Positions 42,528-51,584 of a stretch of DNA of 64,000 nucleotides are shown one piece after another. The position numbers and the translations under genes were made by a program. The first letter of the stretch is position 1; every line of letters starts with the position of its first letter. Source of the stretch: Pantoea sp. alder81. Its GTDB lineage: Bacteria; Pseudomonadota; Gammaproteobacteria; Enterobacterales; Enterobacteriaceae. The DNA lies in the NCBI RefSeq assembly GCF_020179835.1, contig NZ_JAIUDA010000002.1, positions 372,001-436,000 on the forward strand. Reading direction: 5' to 3'. Under the pieces are notes generated by a model that had not been told where the DNA came from, searched no databases, and saw only the letters and a program-made list of their open reading frames with translations.

Positions 42528-44192
42528 TTATTCTGCCTTCAACACTTCTTCATGCTCATCCAGCCAGCCTTGACGCAATTCCGGTACGGCCCGCTTCAGG
42601 CGTTCGAAATAAAGCTCACTGGTGGGTTTATCATAATCAGCACGGGAAATCTGCGTCACGATGCGACCGGATTTCATCACTACAATGTCGTCACAGACGG
42701 CGCGTACCGCGTGCATGTCATGACTGATAAACAGCACCGACAATCCCAGCTCGCGGCGCAGTTCGCTGATCAGATCCAGCACGGCAGCGGCAACCACGGT
42801 ATCCAGTGCCGAAGTCACTTCATCACACAGAATCAGATCCGGCTCCGCCGCCAGCGCACGCGCCAGATTGACGCGCTGCTTCTGACCACCCGACAACGCC
42901 CAGGGACGTCGCCACAATACCGTGCGCGGCAGTTTCACCAGATCCAGCAGTTGATGCAGACGGCGCTGCAGTTCCGGCCCTTTCAATCCGTGGAACAACG
43001 CCAGCGGACGAGAAAGAATACGCTCGACGCTGTGTGCCGGATTGAGCGCGGTGTCTGCCATCTGGAACACATACTGGATACGACGCAGTTCGTTATCCGG
43101 GCGCTTATGCATATCGCCGTTGATGTAGTGACCATTAAACAGAATATGACCGTGGCTGGGCGCATTGAGCCCGGCAATGGCATGTGCCAGCGTGGTTTTA
43201 CCGGAACCCGACTCGCCGATGATGCCAATCGCCTGCCCTTTCCACAGCTTGAGGTTGATGTCCTCGAGAATCAGCGTTTTCGGTTTCCCTTCACTGTCAC
43301 GTGGGCCATAGCCGGCACTGAGGTCGCGCACTTCCATTAACGGTTGCGCATCGGCTTCCGCGCAGGTCCAGCTGCTTTCGCGCTCATTCTGACGCGCCGC
43401 GGCCATCAACAGTTGGGTATATTCGGCTTGCGGTGCGCCAATCAGCCGCTCAGTGGTGCCGTACTCGGCCATTTTGCCGCGCAGCAGCACCAGAATGCGG
43501 TCGGCCATCTGAGCCACCACTGCCAAATCGTGACTGACATAGATAGCTGTGACGCCGCGCTGTGCCACCACTCGACGAAACGCTTTCAGCACTTCTACCT
43601 GTGTCGTGACATCCAGGGCAGTAGTCGGCTCGTCGAGGATCACCACGTCAGGATCGCCAATCAGCGCCATCGCCGTCATCAGGCGTTGCAGCTGACCGCC
43701 GGAAACCTGATGCGGGAAGCGATCGCCAATGGTGTCAGGATTCGGTAATGCCAGCTCACGAAACAGCGCAATCGCCTTCTCTTTCGCCGCTTTGCGCTTC
43801 ATGGTGCCGTGAATCACCACCGGTTCGATCACCTGATCGATAATACGCATACCGGGGTTAAACGACGCCGCCGCACTCTGGGCGATGTAGGCCACCTTGT
43901 TGCCACGAAATTCACGCAGCTGGCCCGGCGATAAGCTGCGCACATCGGTGCCCGCCATATGGATGATGCCGTCAGCGATGCGACAACCGTGGCGTGCGTA
44001 GCCCATCAACGCCATCGCGATGGTGGTTTTGCCCGATCCCGACTCCCCAATCAGTGCCAGCACTTCGCCTTTTTGCACGGTAAAACGGATGTCTGAAACC
44101 AGATCGATCTCTTCACCTTTGTCGGTCTCCGCGGTGACGCGCAGGTTTTCGACCGAAATCACTGGCATAGCAGTATGTGGTGTCACGTTCAT
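42528..44192 (-). CDS. Dipeptide/oligopeptide-type ABC ATPase, DppD-DppF fusion
   Basis: 554 residues with two complete ATPase domains: Walker A GESGSGKTTIAMALMG with HQVSGGQLQRLMTAMAL in the first half, GESGSGKTTLAHAIAG with ALSGGQKQRVNLARAL in the second. Fused ATPases of this kind (YejF, GsiA) energise peptide or nickel-type importers. It overlaps the permease gene by 4 bp (ATGA), so the transporter genes are translated together. Confidence 0.92.
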   Translation of the reverse strand: MNVTPHTAMPVISVENLRVTAETDKGEEIDLVSDIRFTVQKGEVLALIGESGSGKTTIAMALMGYARHGCRIADGIIHMAGTDVRSLSPGQLREFRGNKVAYIAQSAAASFNPGMRIIDQVIEPVVIHGTMKRKAAKEKAIALFRELALPNPDTIGDRFPHQVSGGQLQRLMTAMALIGDPDVVILDEPTTALDVTTQVEVLKAFRRVVAQRGVTAIYVSHDLAVVAQMADRILVLLRGKMAEYGTTERLIGAPQAEYTQLLMAAARQNERESSWTCAEADAQPLMEVRDLSAGYGPRDSEGKPKTLILEDINLKLWKGQAIGIIGESGSGKTTLAHAIAGLNAPSHGHILFNGHYINGDMHKRPDNELRRIQYVFQMADTALNPAHSVERILSRPLALFHGLKGPELQRRLHQLLDLVKLPRTVLWRRPWALSGGQKQRVNLARALAAEPDLILCDEVTSALDTVVAAAVLDLISELRRELGLSVLFISHDMHAVRAVCDDIVVMKSGRIVTQISRADYDKPTSELYFERLKRAVPELRQGWLDEHEEVLKAE

Positions 44193-45040
44193 GCTCCCTC
44201 CTTCGCTAGCGTCAACGGGCGCATCTGCTGCAGGCTGTCGATAAACAGGTTGGCACCTATGGTCAGGCTGGCAATGGCGACCGCAGGCATCAGCACGGCG
44301 GGCGATCCATTAAACAGGCCCTGCAGATTTTCGCGCACCAGCGTACCCCAATCGGCATACGGCGGTTGCACGCCCAGGCCCAGGAAGCTCAAGCCACTCA
44401 GCAACAGCACGATGTAAACAAAGCGCAGGCCAAAATCGGTCAGCATCGGGTGCACCATGTTCGGCAGAATGTCGTGAATCGCCACGTACCAGCGACTTTC
44501 ACCGCGCAGTCGGGAGGCGCGCACATAATCCATGCTGCGCAGATTACTGGCCATGGCGAAGGCGATACGGAACGCGCCCGGCCAGTAGGTGAATATCGCC
44601 GTCAGGATCAGCATCGGCAGCGATGAACCAAACACCGCCACAATCATCAGGGACAGCACTTTGCCCGGCAGCACCAGCATCGCATCGTTAATACGGCCCA
44701 GCAGCTCTTCCAGCCAGCGTCCGGCTACTGCCGCCAGCAGAGCCAGCAAGGTGCCGATCAAACTGGCACCCAGCGCCGCAGTTAACGCCAGGCCGATCGA
44801 GAACTTGGCGCCATACAAGATACGACTGAGGATATCGCGTCCGAGATAATCGGTGCCGAGCAGGTTGTCCGCGGTCATGCCACCGAGCATCGGACCGCCA
44901 CCAATATCGTCGATGTTATGCGGTGCCAGCTGGTTGCCCAACAGCGCCATCGCCAGCCAGAACAGCGAGATCAGCAGGCCGATACGGCCCGAGATCGATA
45001 GCGCCTGAAAGATTCGTACAGGAAGCAGCAAGCTATTCAT
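44189..45040 (-). CDS. Dipeptide-type ABC permease, DppC family
   Basis: 283 residues from ATG 45040, which overlaps the stop of the upstream permease (TGATG) and has GGAGGAG before it. DppC motifs include GTDYLGRDILSRILYGAKFS, AFRIAFAMASNLRSMDYVRASRLRG and the end segment GTLVRENLQGLFNGSPAVLM. About six membrane segments. It is one half of the membrane channel. Confidence 0.92.
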   Translation of the reverse strand: MNSLLLPVRIFQALSISGRIGLLISLFWLAMALLGNQLAPHNIDDIGGGPMLGGMTADNLLGTDYLGRDILSRILYGAKFSIGLALTAALGASLIGTLLALLAAVAGRWLEELLGRINDAMLVLPGKVLSLMIVAVFGSSLPMLILTAIFTYWPGAFRIAFAMASNLRSMDYVRASRLRGESRWYVAIHDILPNMVHPMLTDFGLRFVYIVLLLSGLSFLGLGVQPPYADWGTLVRENLQGLFNGSPAVLMPAVAIASLTIGANLFIDSLQQMRPLTLAKEGA

Positions 45041-45993
45041 CAGCTCCTCCATTTCGGGTTAAAGGCGATGGTCAGCACATCCGCTATCAGCAGCAGCACC
45101 AGATAGCAGGCGGCAAACATCATCACGCACAGTTGCACCACCGGCAGATCGCGGTTACTCACCGCATCCACCAACGCACTGGCGAGGCCGGGATAGCTGA
45201 AGATGGACTCGATAATGATCACGCCGCCAAACAGGTAAGACAGGCTGAGCGAAATGGCATTGGCAATCGGACCCACCGCGTTAGGCAGTGCGTGACGCAG
45301 CACGGCACGCAGGGGTGACACCCCTTTCAGCAGTGCCATTTCAAGATAAGGGCTGTCGAGCTGGTTGATGATGGCGGCGCGCGTCATGCGTGCCATCTGC
45401 GCCACCAGCACGCAGCACAGTGTTAGCACTGGCAGTGCGTAGGCTTTCAGGTAACTGATCAGATCCATATCGGGGCTGCCGAACGACATCGCCGATACCC
45501 AATGCAGTTTTACCGCGAAGATCAGTACGGCCACCGTGGCGACCAGAAATTCCGGTACCGCCACGGTCGCCATGGTGGCAATCACCAGGAAACGGTCCAA
45601 TGCCGAACCCCGGTTCATGGCCGCAAGAATGCCGATCACCAGCGCCAGGGGCACACAGATCACCGTGGTGATGCCCGCCAGTTCCAACGTGGCGGGAATA
45701 CGCTGCCCCACCAGCTGCGTCACTGGCAAATGACTGGCAAACGAGGTGCCGAAGTCACCGTGAAGCATCCCACCAAGCCAGCTGAAGTAGCGCATCAATA
45801 ACGGCTGGTCGAGACCCAGCTGCTGGCGTAACGCCGCCACCGTTTCCGGCGTGGCGTTTTGCCCCAGAATCATCTGCGCGGCATCGCCGGGCAGCAGGCT
45901 GGTGATAAAAAACACCACCGCCGAGACGATAAGCAAGGTCAGGATGCCCGCGCCTGCGCGCCGGGCAATCAGAAACAACATGTATCGGTTCAT
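45040..45993 (-). CDS. Dipeptide-type ABC permease, DppB family
   Basis: 317 residues with about six membrane segments. Family motifs include VVFFITSLLPGDAAQMILGQ near the start, GDFGTSFASHLPV, MARMTRAAIINQLDSPYLEMALLKG and GVIIIESIFSYPGLASALVDAV. It pairs with the DppC-type protein encoded directly downstream, and follows the binding-protein gene by 27 bp. Confidence 0.93.
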   Translation of the reverse strand: MNRYMLFLIARRAGAGILTLLIVSAVVFFITSLLPGDAAQMILGQNATPETVAALRQQLGLDQPLLMRYFSWLGGMLHGDFGTSFASHLPVTQLVGQRIPATLELAGITTVICVPLALVIGILAAMNRGSALDRFLVIATMATVAVPEFLVATVAVLIFAVKLHWVSAMSFGSPDMDLISYLKAYALPVLTLCCVLVAQMARMTRAAIINQLDSPYLEMALLKGVSPLRAVLRHALPNAVGPIANAISLSLSYLFGGVIIIESIFSYPGLASALVDAVSNRDLPVVQLCVMMFAACYLVLLLIADVLTIAFNPKWRS

Positions 45994-46020
45994 CGGCGTT
46001 CTCCTCTGACAGATGACGGA

Positions 46021-47625
46021 TTAGGCTTTCAGCCAGGCAAACTCATGGAAGCGGTAACCCATCATCATGCCGCTTGGCCAGGCCTCAACACCGCCCACCT
46101 TTTTGCTGTAACCGTCGAGGGTACTAATAAAGGTTGGGATGATGGTGCCACAGTGGTCATAGATCAGCTTCTGCATGTCACCATACATCTGCTTGCGTTT
46201 GCCCTGATCGCGCTCGCCGCGTGCTGCTACCACCAACTGGTCAAACTGATCGTTCTTCCAGCCTGATTCGTTATTGGCGGCGCTCGACATATAGAACTGT
46301 GAGAACAGCATATCCAGCGTTGGACGTGGGTTGATCGAGCCATAACCTATCGGGTCTTTGGTCCAGTGGGTCGACCAATAGCCGTCATACGGCACACGAC
46401 GCACTTTAATGTTCAACCCGGTGTTACGTGCCACCTGCTGAATCAACTGACCGCCTTCTACTGCACCTTCGATGTTTGGCGTGGTGATGATCTCCACCGT
46501 CGCGCCTTTCATCCCGGCTTTCTCAATGTGGAATTTGGCTTTTTCGGCATCCAGTGGACGCGGTTTGAGATCGGCATTAAACAGCGGATGCCACGGCGGT
46601 ACTGGTGTATCGTTACTGATATCGCCATAACCCTGCAGCACCGTTTTCAGCACGATGTCGCGCGGTTGCAGATATTTCATCGCCAGCACGAAATCTTCGT
46701 TGCTGCCCGGCTTCATGTCGGTGCGGATGATCAGGTTGGTGTACATCCCCGCCTTGCTTTCCAGCACGGCAAAATCCTGAGTGGCTTTGAGGCGATTACT
46801 GTCGGCGGCGCTCAGAGTGGAGACGATGTGCAGATCACCTGACATCAACGCATTGACGCGGGCTGCCTGATCGGTCACACCCAGCAATTCGATCTCATCC
46901 AGATGCGGCAGGCCCGGTTTGTAGTAGTTCGGATTCTTCACGCCGACTGATCGCACGCCCGGTGAGAACTCTTTCAGCTTAAACGGCCCGGTGCCAATGC
47001 CTTTGCTGAAGTCTTTGGTGCCATCCTGCACGATCAGGAACGGGGCACTTGCCAGCATGTAAGGTACGTCAAAGTTGGCGCCACTCAATTCGAGCGTGAC
47101 CTCATTTTCATTCACGGCGGTGAAGGTTTTGAACTGATCGGCCAGCTTAAAGGCGTTGGAGGCGACGGCAGGGTCTTTGTGGCGGCTGAGTGAGTAAATA
47201 ACGTCTTTGGCGGTAAGCGGTTTGCCGTCGTGGAAGGTGACCCCTTTGCGCAGTTTGATGTGCCAGGTGACACCGTCAGTGGACTCCACCGATTCCGCCA
47301 GGCCAGGTTGAATCGCCAGCTTTTGGTCGAGTTCAGTCAGGCCGCTATAAACCATAAACTGACGGGTGTAGTCACCGCTGTTGTTGCCTTTGGCCGGGTC
47401 GAGTGTGTCGGTCGCGGAGGCGTTCGACATAGCTGCGCGCATCTTGCCGCCTTTCACCGGCGTTTCAGCCGCAAAACTCATCTGCGGAAAACCTATCAGG
47501 CCGCTGCTCATCACTGCACCGGCAGACAACAACTTCATCAGGCCACGGCGAGACATTGACCCTTCGGTCAGCATCCGCGTCAGGGCCGGATTCACAGCGT
47601 CAGACTCTTTATTGAATTTACTCAT
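46021..47625 (-). CDS. Periplasmic substrate-binding protein, peptide/nickel family (SBP family 5), Tat-exported
   Basis: 534 residues from ATG 47625, preceded by GAGGG. The leader has a twin-arginine motif (SMSRRGLMKLLSAGAVMSSG) followed by cleavage near MSFAAE, so export is probably by the Tat route, which is uncommon for this family in E. coli. Family 5 features: GLAESVESTDGVTWHIKLRKGVTFHDGKPLTAKDVIYS. It captures a small peptide or amine-like compound for the DppBC-type permease; the ligand is unknown. Confidence 0.9.
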   Translation of the reverse strand: MSKFNKESDAVNPALTRMLTEGSMSRRGLMKLLSAGAVMSSGLIGFPQMSFAAETPVKGGKMRAAMSNASATDTLDPAKGNNSGDYTRQFMVYSGLTELDQKLAIQPGLAESVESTDGVTWHIKLRKGVTFHDGKPLTAKDVIYSLSRHKDPAVASNAFKLADQFKTFTAVNENEVTLELSGANFDVPYMLASAPFLIVQDGTKDFSKGIGTGPFKLKEFSPGVRSVGVKNPNYYKPGLPHLDEIELLGVTDQAARVNALMSGDLHIVSTLSAADSNRLKATQDFAVLESKAGMYTNLIIRTDMKPGSNEDFVLAMKYLQPRDIVLKTVLQGYGDISNDTPVPPWHPLFNADLKPRPLDAEKAKFHIEKAGMKGATVEIITTPNIEGAVEGGQLIQQVARNTGLNIKVRRVPYDGYWSTHWTKDPIGYGSINPRPTLDMLFSQFYMSSAANNESGWKNDQFDQLVVAARGERDQGKRKQMYGDMQKLIYDHCGTIIPTFISTLDGYSKKVGGVEAWPSGMMMGYRFHEFAWLKA

Positions 47626-47678
47626 CTGCACACCCTCAATATGAAAAGTTGTTTATTTCAAAATCATCACTGGTTCCG

Positions 47679-47721
47679 TGCGACCTGAGGCAATGCGCAA
47701 TAAATTGCGCTTCTGGTCGCA
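47679..47721. repeat. Palindromic element upstream of the binding-protein gene
   Basis: GCGCAATAAATTGCGC (47695-47710) is flanked by the inverted arms TGCGACC (47679-47685) and GGTCGCA (47715-47721). The 16-bp palindrome is identical to the one at 31593-31608. It lies in the 104-bp gap between the FAD oxidase gene and the binding-protein gene and may shape read-through within the operon. Confidence 0.75.
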
Positions 47722-47729
47722 GCCAATGA

Positions 47730-49007
47730 TCAGGAGAGCCGATCCTTAGCCTTGTAATACAGCCCCGCGAGAGGCAAAAACCAGGGTTTCCCGTGGTAAC
47801 CGGGCAGTGCAGGCCATGCATCGCGCTGCCAGGGATTTTCGTTACGTTTTTCGGTCAGTAAATCGGCCATCACCCGTCCCATCCACACCGACATCTGCGT
47901 GCCGTGGCCGCTGTAGCCGAGTGAATAGAACACGCCATCGTGCTCACCCGCATGCGGCAGGCGATCGGAAGTCATGTCCACCATGCCGCCCCAGCAGTAA
48001 TCGATGCGCGATTTGCCCAGCTGCGGGAACAGTGCGGTCATTGCCGCACGCAGCACTTCGCCGCTGCGCGTATCCGAGGTCGGGTTGCTCACCGCGAAAC
48101 GCGCACGCCCACCAAACACCAACCGACGATCGGCGGTGGTGCGGAAGTAGTTGCCGATATTCAGTGATGTCACGTAAGTGCGATCGTTGATCAGCACCTG
48201 GTTAAGTAACTCATCACCCAGCGGTTCGGTCACCACGATGAAACTGCCCACCGGCACGATACGGCGCTGGAACCATGGGAAAGGCCCCTCATTCGACACG
48301 CCGGTGGCCATCATCACTTTTTCCGCGATAATTTCGCCTTGTGCGGTGGTGACACAATGGCGATAGCCATCCAGACGCGTTAAGCCGGTCACCGCGTGAT
48401 GCGGGAAGATCTTCGCCCCGGCTCGGGCCGCAGCATTGGCGAGACCAATACCGAACTTGCCCATATGCATCTGGCCGCCGCGTTTTTGCAGTAAGCCGCC
48501 ATGGAAGGCATCGCTGCCTACTTCACGCCGAATCTCATCTTTGCCGATCAGCTCGATTTCCGGATCGACGGTGTCGCGCATCAGTTGCCAGGCACTGCGT
48601 AAGCTCGGGAAGTGCGACGCTTTGCTGGCGAGTTTGAGCTTGCCGCACAGGCGAAAATCGCAATCAATCTGCTCTTCACGCACCAGCTGCTGGACGTAAC
48701 TCACGGCGTCATCAAAAGCACGGTAGAAACGACTGGCCTGCTCGATCCCCTGACTGGCCACCAGCGAGGCAAAGTTTTGCGACACGCCGGTATTGCAGTG
48801 GCCGCCATTTCGCGCGGAGGCCTGGCTCATCACGTTGCCACTTTCCAGCACCACCACGTTGATGCCCTGTCGTGCGAGGTTCAGTGCGGTTGAGATGCCG
48901 GTAAAACCGCCGCCAATCACCACGACGTCGGCAACCGATGGCAGCGCTCCACTCGCTGCGCCGGTAAACACCGGTGCAGTGGCTTGCCAGAATGATTCGA
49001 GTTTCAT
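47730..49007 (-). CDS. FAD-dependent amine oxidoreductase (DAO family, PuuB/OrdL-like)
   Basis: 425 residues from ATG 49007, preceded by AAGGAAG, 10 bp after the HAD gene. An FAD dinucleotide site is at residues 24-45 (VVVIGGGFTGISTALNLARQG), and the PuuB/OrdL blocks SARNGGHCNTGVSQNFASL and YSLGYSGHGTQMSVWMGRV are present. Such enzymes oxidise secondary amines or D-amino acids, releasing an aldehyde or oxo acid. Next to an aldehyde dehydrogenase this suggests amine breakdown to a carboxylic acid. Confidence 0.9.
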   Translation of the reverse strand: MKLESFWQATAPVFTGAASGALPSVADVVVIGGGFTGISTALNLARQGINVVVLESGNVMSQASARNGGHCNTGVSQNFASLVASQGIEQASRFYRAFDDAVSYVQQLVREEQIDCDFRLCGKLKLASKASHFPSLRSAWQLMRDTVDPEIELIGKDEIRREVGSDAFHGGLLQKRGGQMHMGKFGIGLANAAARAGAKIFPHHAVTGLTRLDGYRHCVTTAQGEIIAEKVMMATGVSNEGPFPWFQRRIVPVGSFIVVTEPLGDELLNQVLINDRTYVTSLNIGNYFRTTADRRLVFGGRARFAVSNPTSDTRSGEVLRAAMTALFPQLGKSRIDYCWGGMVDMTSDRLPHAGEHDGVFYSLGYSGHGTQMSVWMGRVMADLLTEKRNENPWQRDAWPALPGYHGKPWFLPLAGLYYKAKDRLS

Positions 49008-49017
49008 CGTGTCTTCC

Positions 49018-49686
49018 TTACAGTCCAACTAGCGCAGGTAAACCACCAATGTCTTTCAGCTCGGTGTAACCGTAATAAGGATTGGCCGGCTCGTGGCCGC
49101 GATTGATCCAGGCTTTGTGAGTAATTCCCAGATCGTGAGCCGTCATCAGGTCATAACGGAAACTGGAGGAGACGTGCAGAATTTCATCCGGACGGCAGTC
49201 GAGTTTTTCAAGCATGTACTCGAAGCCCTTCATCTGCGGTTTATACGCGCCCACTTCCTCAGCGGTGATCGCTAAATGGATTGGCGCACCCAAACGCGGA
49301 ATATGGTGTGGCAGCAGATCGTTCATTGAGTTGCTCAACAGCACCAGAGGGAACTCTTTTGCCACTTTTGCCAGACCGGCGGGGACATCGGGATGCGGTC
49401 CCCAGGTTGCACAATCGGTGTAGATAAAGTCGCTGTCCGCTTGCGTCCACGACACGCCCCATTTGTTGCAGGTGCGCTGGATGGCGTTGCTCACCACATC
49501 GTAATAAGGTTTCCATGCCCCCAGCACTTCATCCATGCGGTAACGGGAGAAATCAGTGGTGAAGGCGCTCATTTCAGCCTCCGCGACACGGTCTTTGAAA
49601 CAGCGTGCGGCTGCGCCTGCCATATCGAAGTTGATCAGGGTGCCGTAGCAGTCAAAGGTGATGAATTTCGGTTTAAACAGTGCCAT
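49018..49686 (-). CDS. HAD-superfamily hydrolase, 2-haloacid dehalogenase-like (type II)
   Basis: 222 residues from ATG 49686; the frame extends far upstream but there it lies over the aldehyde dehydrogenase gene. HAD motif I FDCYGTLINFD (nucleophile Asp), motif II LLSNSMND, motif III Lys in AYKPQMKGFEYML and motif IV HVSSSFRYDLMTAHDLG are all present. The fold covers L-2-haloacid dehalogenases and phosphatases, and the true substrate is open. It sits between the dehydrogenase and oxidase genes. Confidence 0.88.
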   Translation of the reverse strand: MALFKPKFITFDCYGTLINFDMAGAAARCFKDRVAEAEMSAFTTDFSRYRMDEVLGAWKPYYDVVSNAIQRTCNKWGVSWTQADSDFIYTDCATWGPHPDVPAGLAKVAKEFPLVLLSNSMNDLLPHHIPRLGAPIHLAITAEEVGAYKPQMKGFEYMLEKLDCRPDEILHVSSSFRYDLMTAHDLGITHKAWINRGHEPANPYYGYTELKDIGGLPALVGL

Positions 49687-49718
49687 GAAGCGACCTCGTC
49701 GTTGTCTGAAATGTGGAA

Positions 49719-51188
49719 TTAGAAATCGATTAATACGCTCTTCTGGCGCTGACAGGCCTGAAATGCCTGACGTCCCAGATCCTTGCCAATACCGGAGCCA
49801 AGGAAGCCACCGGTAGGAATAATGAAATCGCCGGATCGACCGTAGCGGTTGATCCATACGGTGCCGGATTCGATAGCGCGCATGGCTCGCATGGCACGTG
49901 GCAGACTCAGCGTATGAACGCCCGCGCACAGACCGTAGGTTTCATGTGCCGCCAGCGCTAAGCCCTCTTCTTCGCTATCGAATTCCTGCACGGTCAGCAC
50001 CGGACCAAAAATCTCCTGCTGCACGGCCGGGTTATCAGCCGCCACACCGCACAGCAGCGTGGGTTGCCAGAACCAGCCTTCCGCGGTATCCGCAAAGCGC
50101 TCACCGCCCACTAACACTTCTGCGCCCTGCGCTTTGGCTTCGGCGATCACTGAAGCCACCTTCTGGCCCTGACGCTCATCAATCAACGGTGCGTAACGGC
50201 TGCTGTCCTGCCAGGTGACCCCCGGCTGCGGCTGCTGGCAGAGCGCCACCAGTCGATCCAGCAGCGGTTGGGCAATGCCGCGCTGTACGATCAAGCGGGT
50301 GCCTGCGACACAGGCCTGGCCACCGTTGGCGGTGAATCCCCGCAGAATACGCTGGGCCAGCACATCAATATCGCCAGCATCATCGAATACCAGCTGGGGG
50401 CTTTTACCGCCCAGCTCCAGTGTCACGGGCTTCATACCGTGCTGAGCCACATCACCCATAATGCGGGCGCCGGTGGCGGTGGAGCCGGTGAACGAGACTT
50501 TACGCACCAACGGATGTGTGACCAGCGCGCTGCCGGTCACCGCACCGCTGCCTTGCACAATGTTTAATACGCCAGCCGGTAATCCGGCCTGCACCGCCAG
50601 TTCAGCCATGCGCACGGTGGAAAACGGGGTCAACTCAGACGGCTTCAATACCACCGCATTGCCTGCTGCCAGCGCCGGGCCGCATTTCCATGACGCCATC
50701 GACAGCGGGAAATTCCACGGAGTAATGGCGCCAATCACGCCGTACGGCTCCGAAATCAGCATGCCGAGGCTGCTGTCCTGCGTCGGGAACAGGTCGCCGC
50801 TGTATTTGTCTGCGCACTCCGCGTAGAAACGAATCGCCTCAGCGGTGAACGGAATTTCATGCTGTACCACATCGCTAATGGGGCGCGTTGACCCCAGCGC
50901 TTCGAGCTGAGCGAGTAACGCATCGCTTTCAATCAGATCGGCCCAGCGGCGCAGTACCTTGCCGCGTTCACGGGGTGGGCAGCTGCGCCAGCCGCTGGTT
51001 TTCAGCGCCTGATGCGCAAGGGTAACGGCACGATCCACATCTCCAGGCTGCGCTTCGCTCAGTTCGGCATAGACTTTGCCATCGGAAGGACGTTTTACGG
51101 CGAAACGCGCCCCCTGGGTAGTGACATGCTGACCACCAATATAATGGCCAGCAGGAAGGGAAACTTTTTCAGGGTCGAAACTTAACAT
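49719..51188 (-). CDS. Aldehyde dehydrogenase (NAD(P)-dependent)
   Basis: 489 residues from ATG 51188, preceded by AAGGAA. Catalytic Glu is in VTLELGGKSPQ, catalytic Cys in NGGQACVAGTRLIV, and the cofactor site is around TPWNFPLSMASWKCGPALAAG and SFTGSTATGARIM. It is similar to PuuC/BetB type enzymes that oxidise amino-aldehydes. It is the first gene of the operon running to 39502, with a near-consensus sigma-54 promoter 85-100 bp upstream and two NtrC-like sites. Confidence 0.93.
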   Translation of the reverse strand: MLSFDPEKVSLPAGHYIGGQHVTTQGARFAVKRPSDGKVYAELSEAQPGDVDRAVTLAHQALKTSGWRSCPPRERGKVLRRWADLIESDALLAQLEALGSTRPISDVVQHEIPFTAEAIRFYAECADKYSGDLFPTQDSSLGMLISEPYGVIGAITPWNFPLSMASWKCGPALAAGNAVVLKPSELTPFSTVRMAELAVQAGLPAGVLNIVQGSGAVTGSALVTHPLVRKVSFTGSTATGARIMGDVAQHGMKPVTLELGGKSPQLVFDDAGDIDVLAQRILRGFTANGGQACVAGTRLIVQRGIAQPLLDRLVALCQQPQPGVTWQDSSRYAPLIDERQGQKVASVIAEAKAQGAEVLVGGERFADTAEGWFWQPTLLCGVAADNPAVQQEIFGPVLTVQEFDSEEEGLALAAHETYGLCAGVHTLSLPRAMRAMRAIESGTVWINRYGRSGDFIIPTGGFLGSGIGKDLGRQAFQACQRQKSVLIDF

Positions 51189-51272
51189 GGAAAATTCCTT
51201 ATTTGTTACACCCATCACATGTGCGCTTATTAACGATTTGCACCACATTTATCTGTCACGTAAATAAGCTAA

Positions 51273-51288
51273 TGCAGAAAGTATGCCA
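51273..51288 (-). promoter_or_regulatory. Sigma-54 (-24/-12) promoter of the aldehyde dehydrogenase operon
   Basis: On the minus strand TGGCATACTTTCTGCA matches TGGCAYRN4TTGCA at every defined position but one (C instead of the first T of TTGC), with GG and GC 12 bp apart. The predicted start of transcription is near 51260, giving a leader of about 72 nt. Confidence 0.7.
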
Positions 51289-51407
51289 GCCCAGTGAAAA
51301 ATTAAAATGCGTAAAAAACAGCCCAAAAAAATTTTCTGCCGTATTGAAGAGCGAAATTTTGCGGAATTGCCGAAGGAATAAACAGATGATTTACTTCACA
51401 AAATTCG

Positions 51408-51424
51408 TGCATCGCGGCGGTGCA
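51408..51424 (-). promoter_or_regulatory. NtrC-like site 1 upstream of the aldehyde dehydrogenase operon
   Basis: TGCATCGCGGCGGTGCA fits TGCACC-N5-GGTGCA with one mismatch. It lies about 150-165 bp upstream of the predicted start, the usual enhancer distance. Confidence 0.6.
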
Positions 51425-51438
51425 GCTCGCATGAAACT

Positions 51439-51455
51439 TGCACTAAAACGGTGAC
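51439..51455 (-). promoter_or_regulatory. NtrC-like site 2 upstream of the aldehyde dehydrogenase operon
   Basis: TGCACTAAAACGGTGAC fits TGCACC-N5-GGTGCA with three mismatches. Its centre is 31 bp from that of site 1, about three helical turns, close to the spacing of paired NtrC sites at glnA. The remaining DNA of the 51189-51584 gap is AT-rich with no gene seen. Confidence 0.5.
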
Positions 51456-51489
51456 AGGTGAGAAAAGCATGACGTAGCGCACAAAATAA

Positions 51490-51524
51490 AACAGCGCCGG
51501 TCACCTGAGGTCACCGACGCTGTT
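51490..51524 (-). terminator. Terminator of the gabD-like gene
   Basis: AACAGCGCCGGTCACC (51490-51505) and GGTCACCGACGCTGTT (51509-51524) pair at 14 of 16 positions with a 3-nt loop. On the minus strand the stem is followed by TTATTTTG, and it lies 60 bp after the stop of the gene at 51585. Confidence 0.7.
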
Positions 51525-51584
51525 GTTAATACGGCACGCAAAATGTGTACCCTACCGAAGGGCCGCCATTAAAGGCAGCGGTGA

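Noticed and set aside
42516..43340. 274-codon open frame on the plus strand opposite the ABC ATPase gene
   Set aside because: Antisense shadow of a gene with two intact ATPase domains; its protein looks like no family (rich in Gln, His, Arg).
43200..45000. Nickel transporter (Nik) reading of the dipeptide-type ABC system
   Set aside because: No nickel-dependent genes or NikR-type site nearby, and the neighbours are amine and amide enzymes; the ligand is left open.
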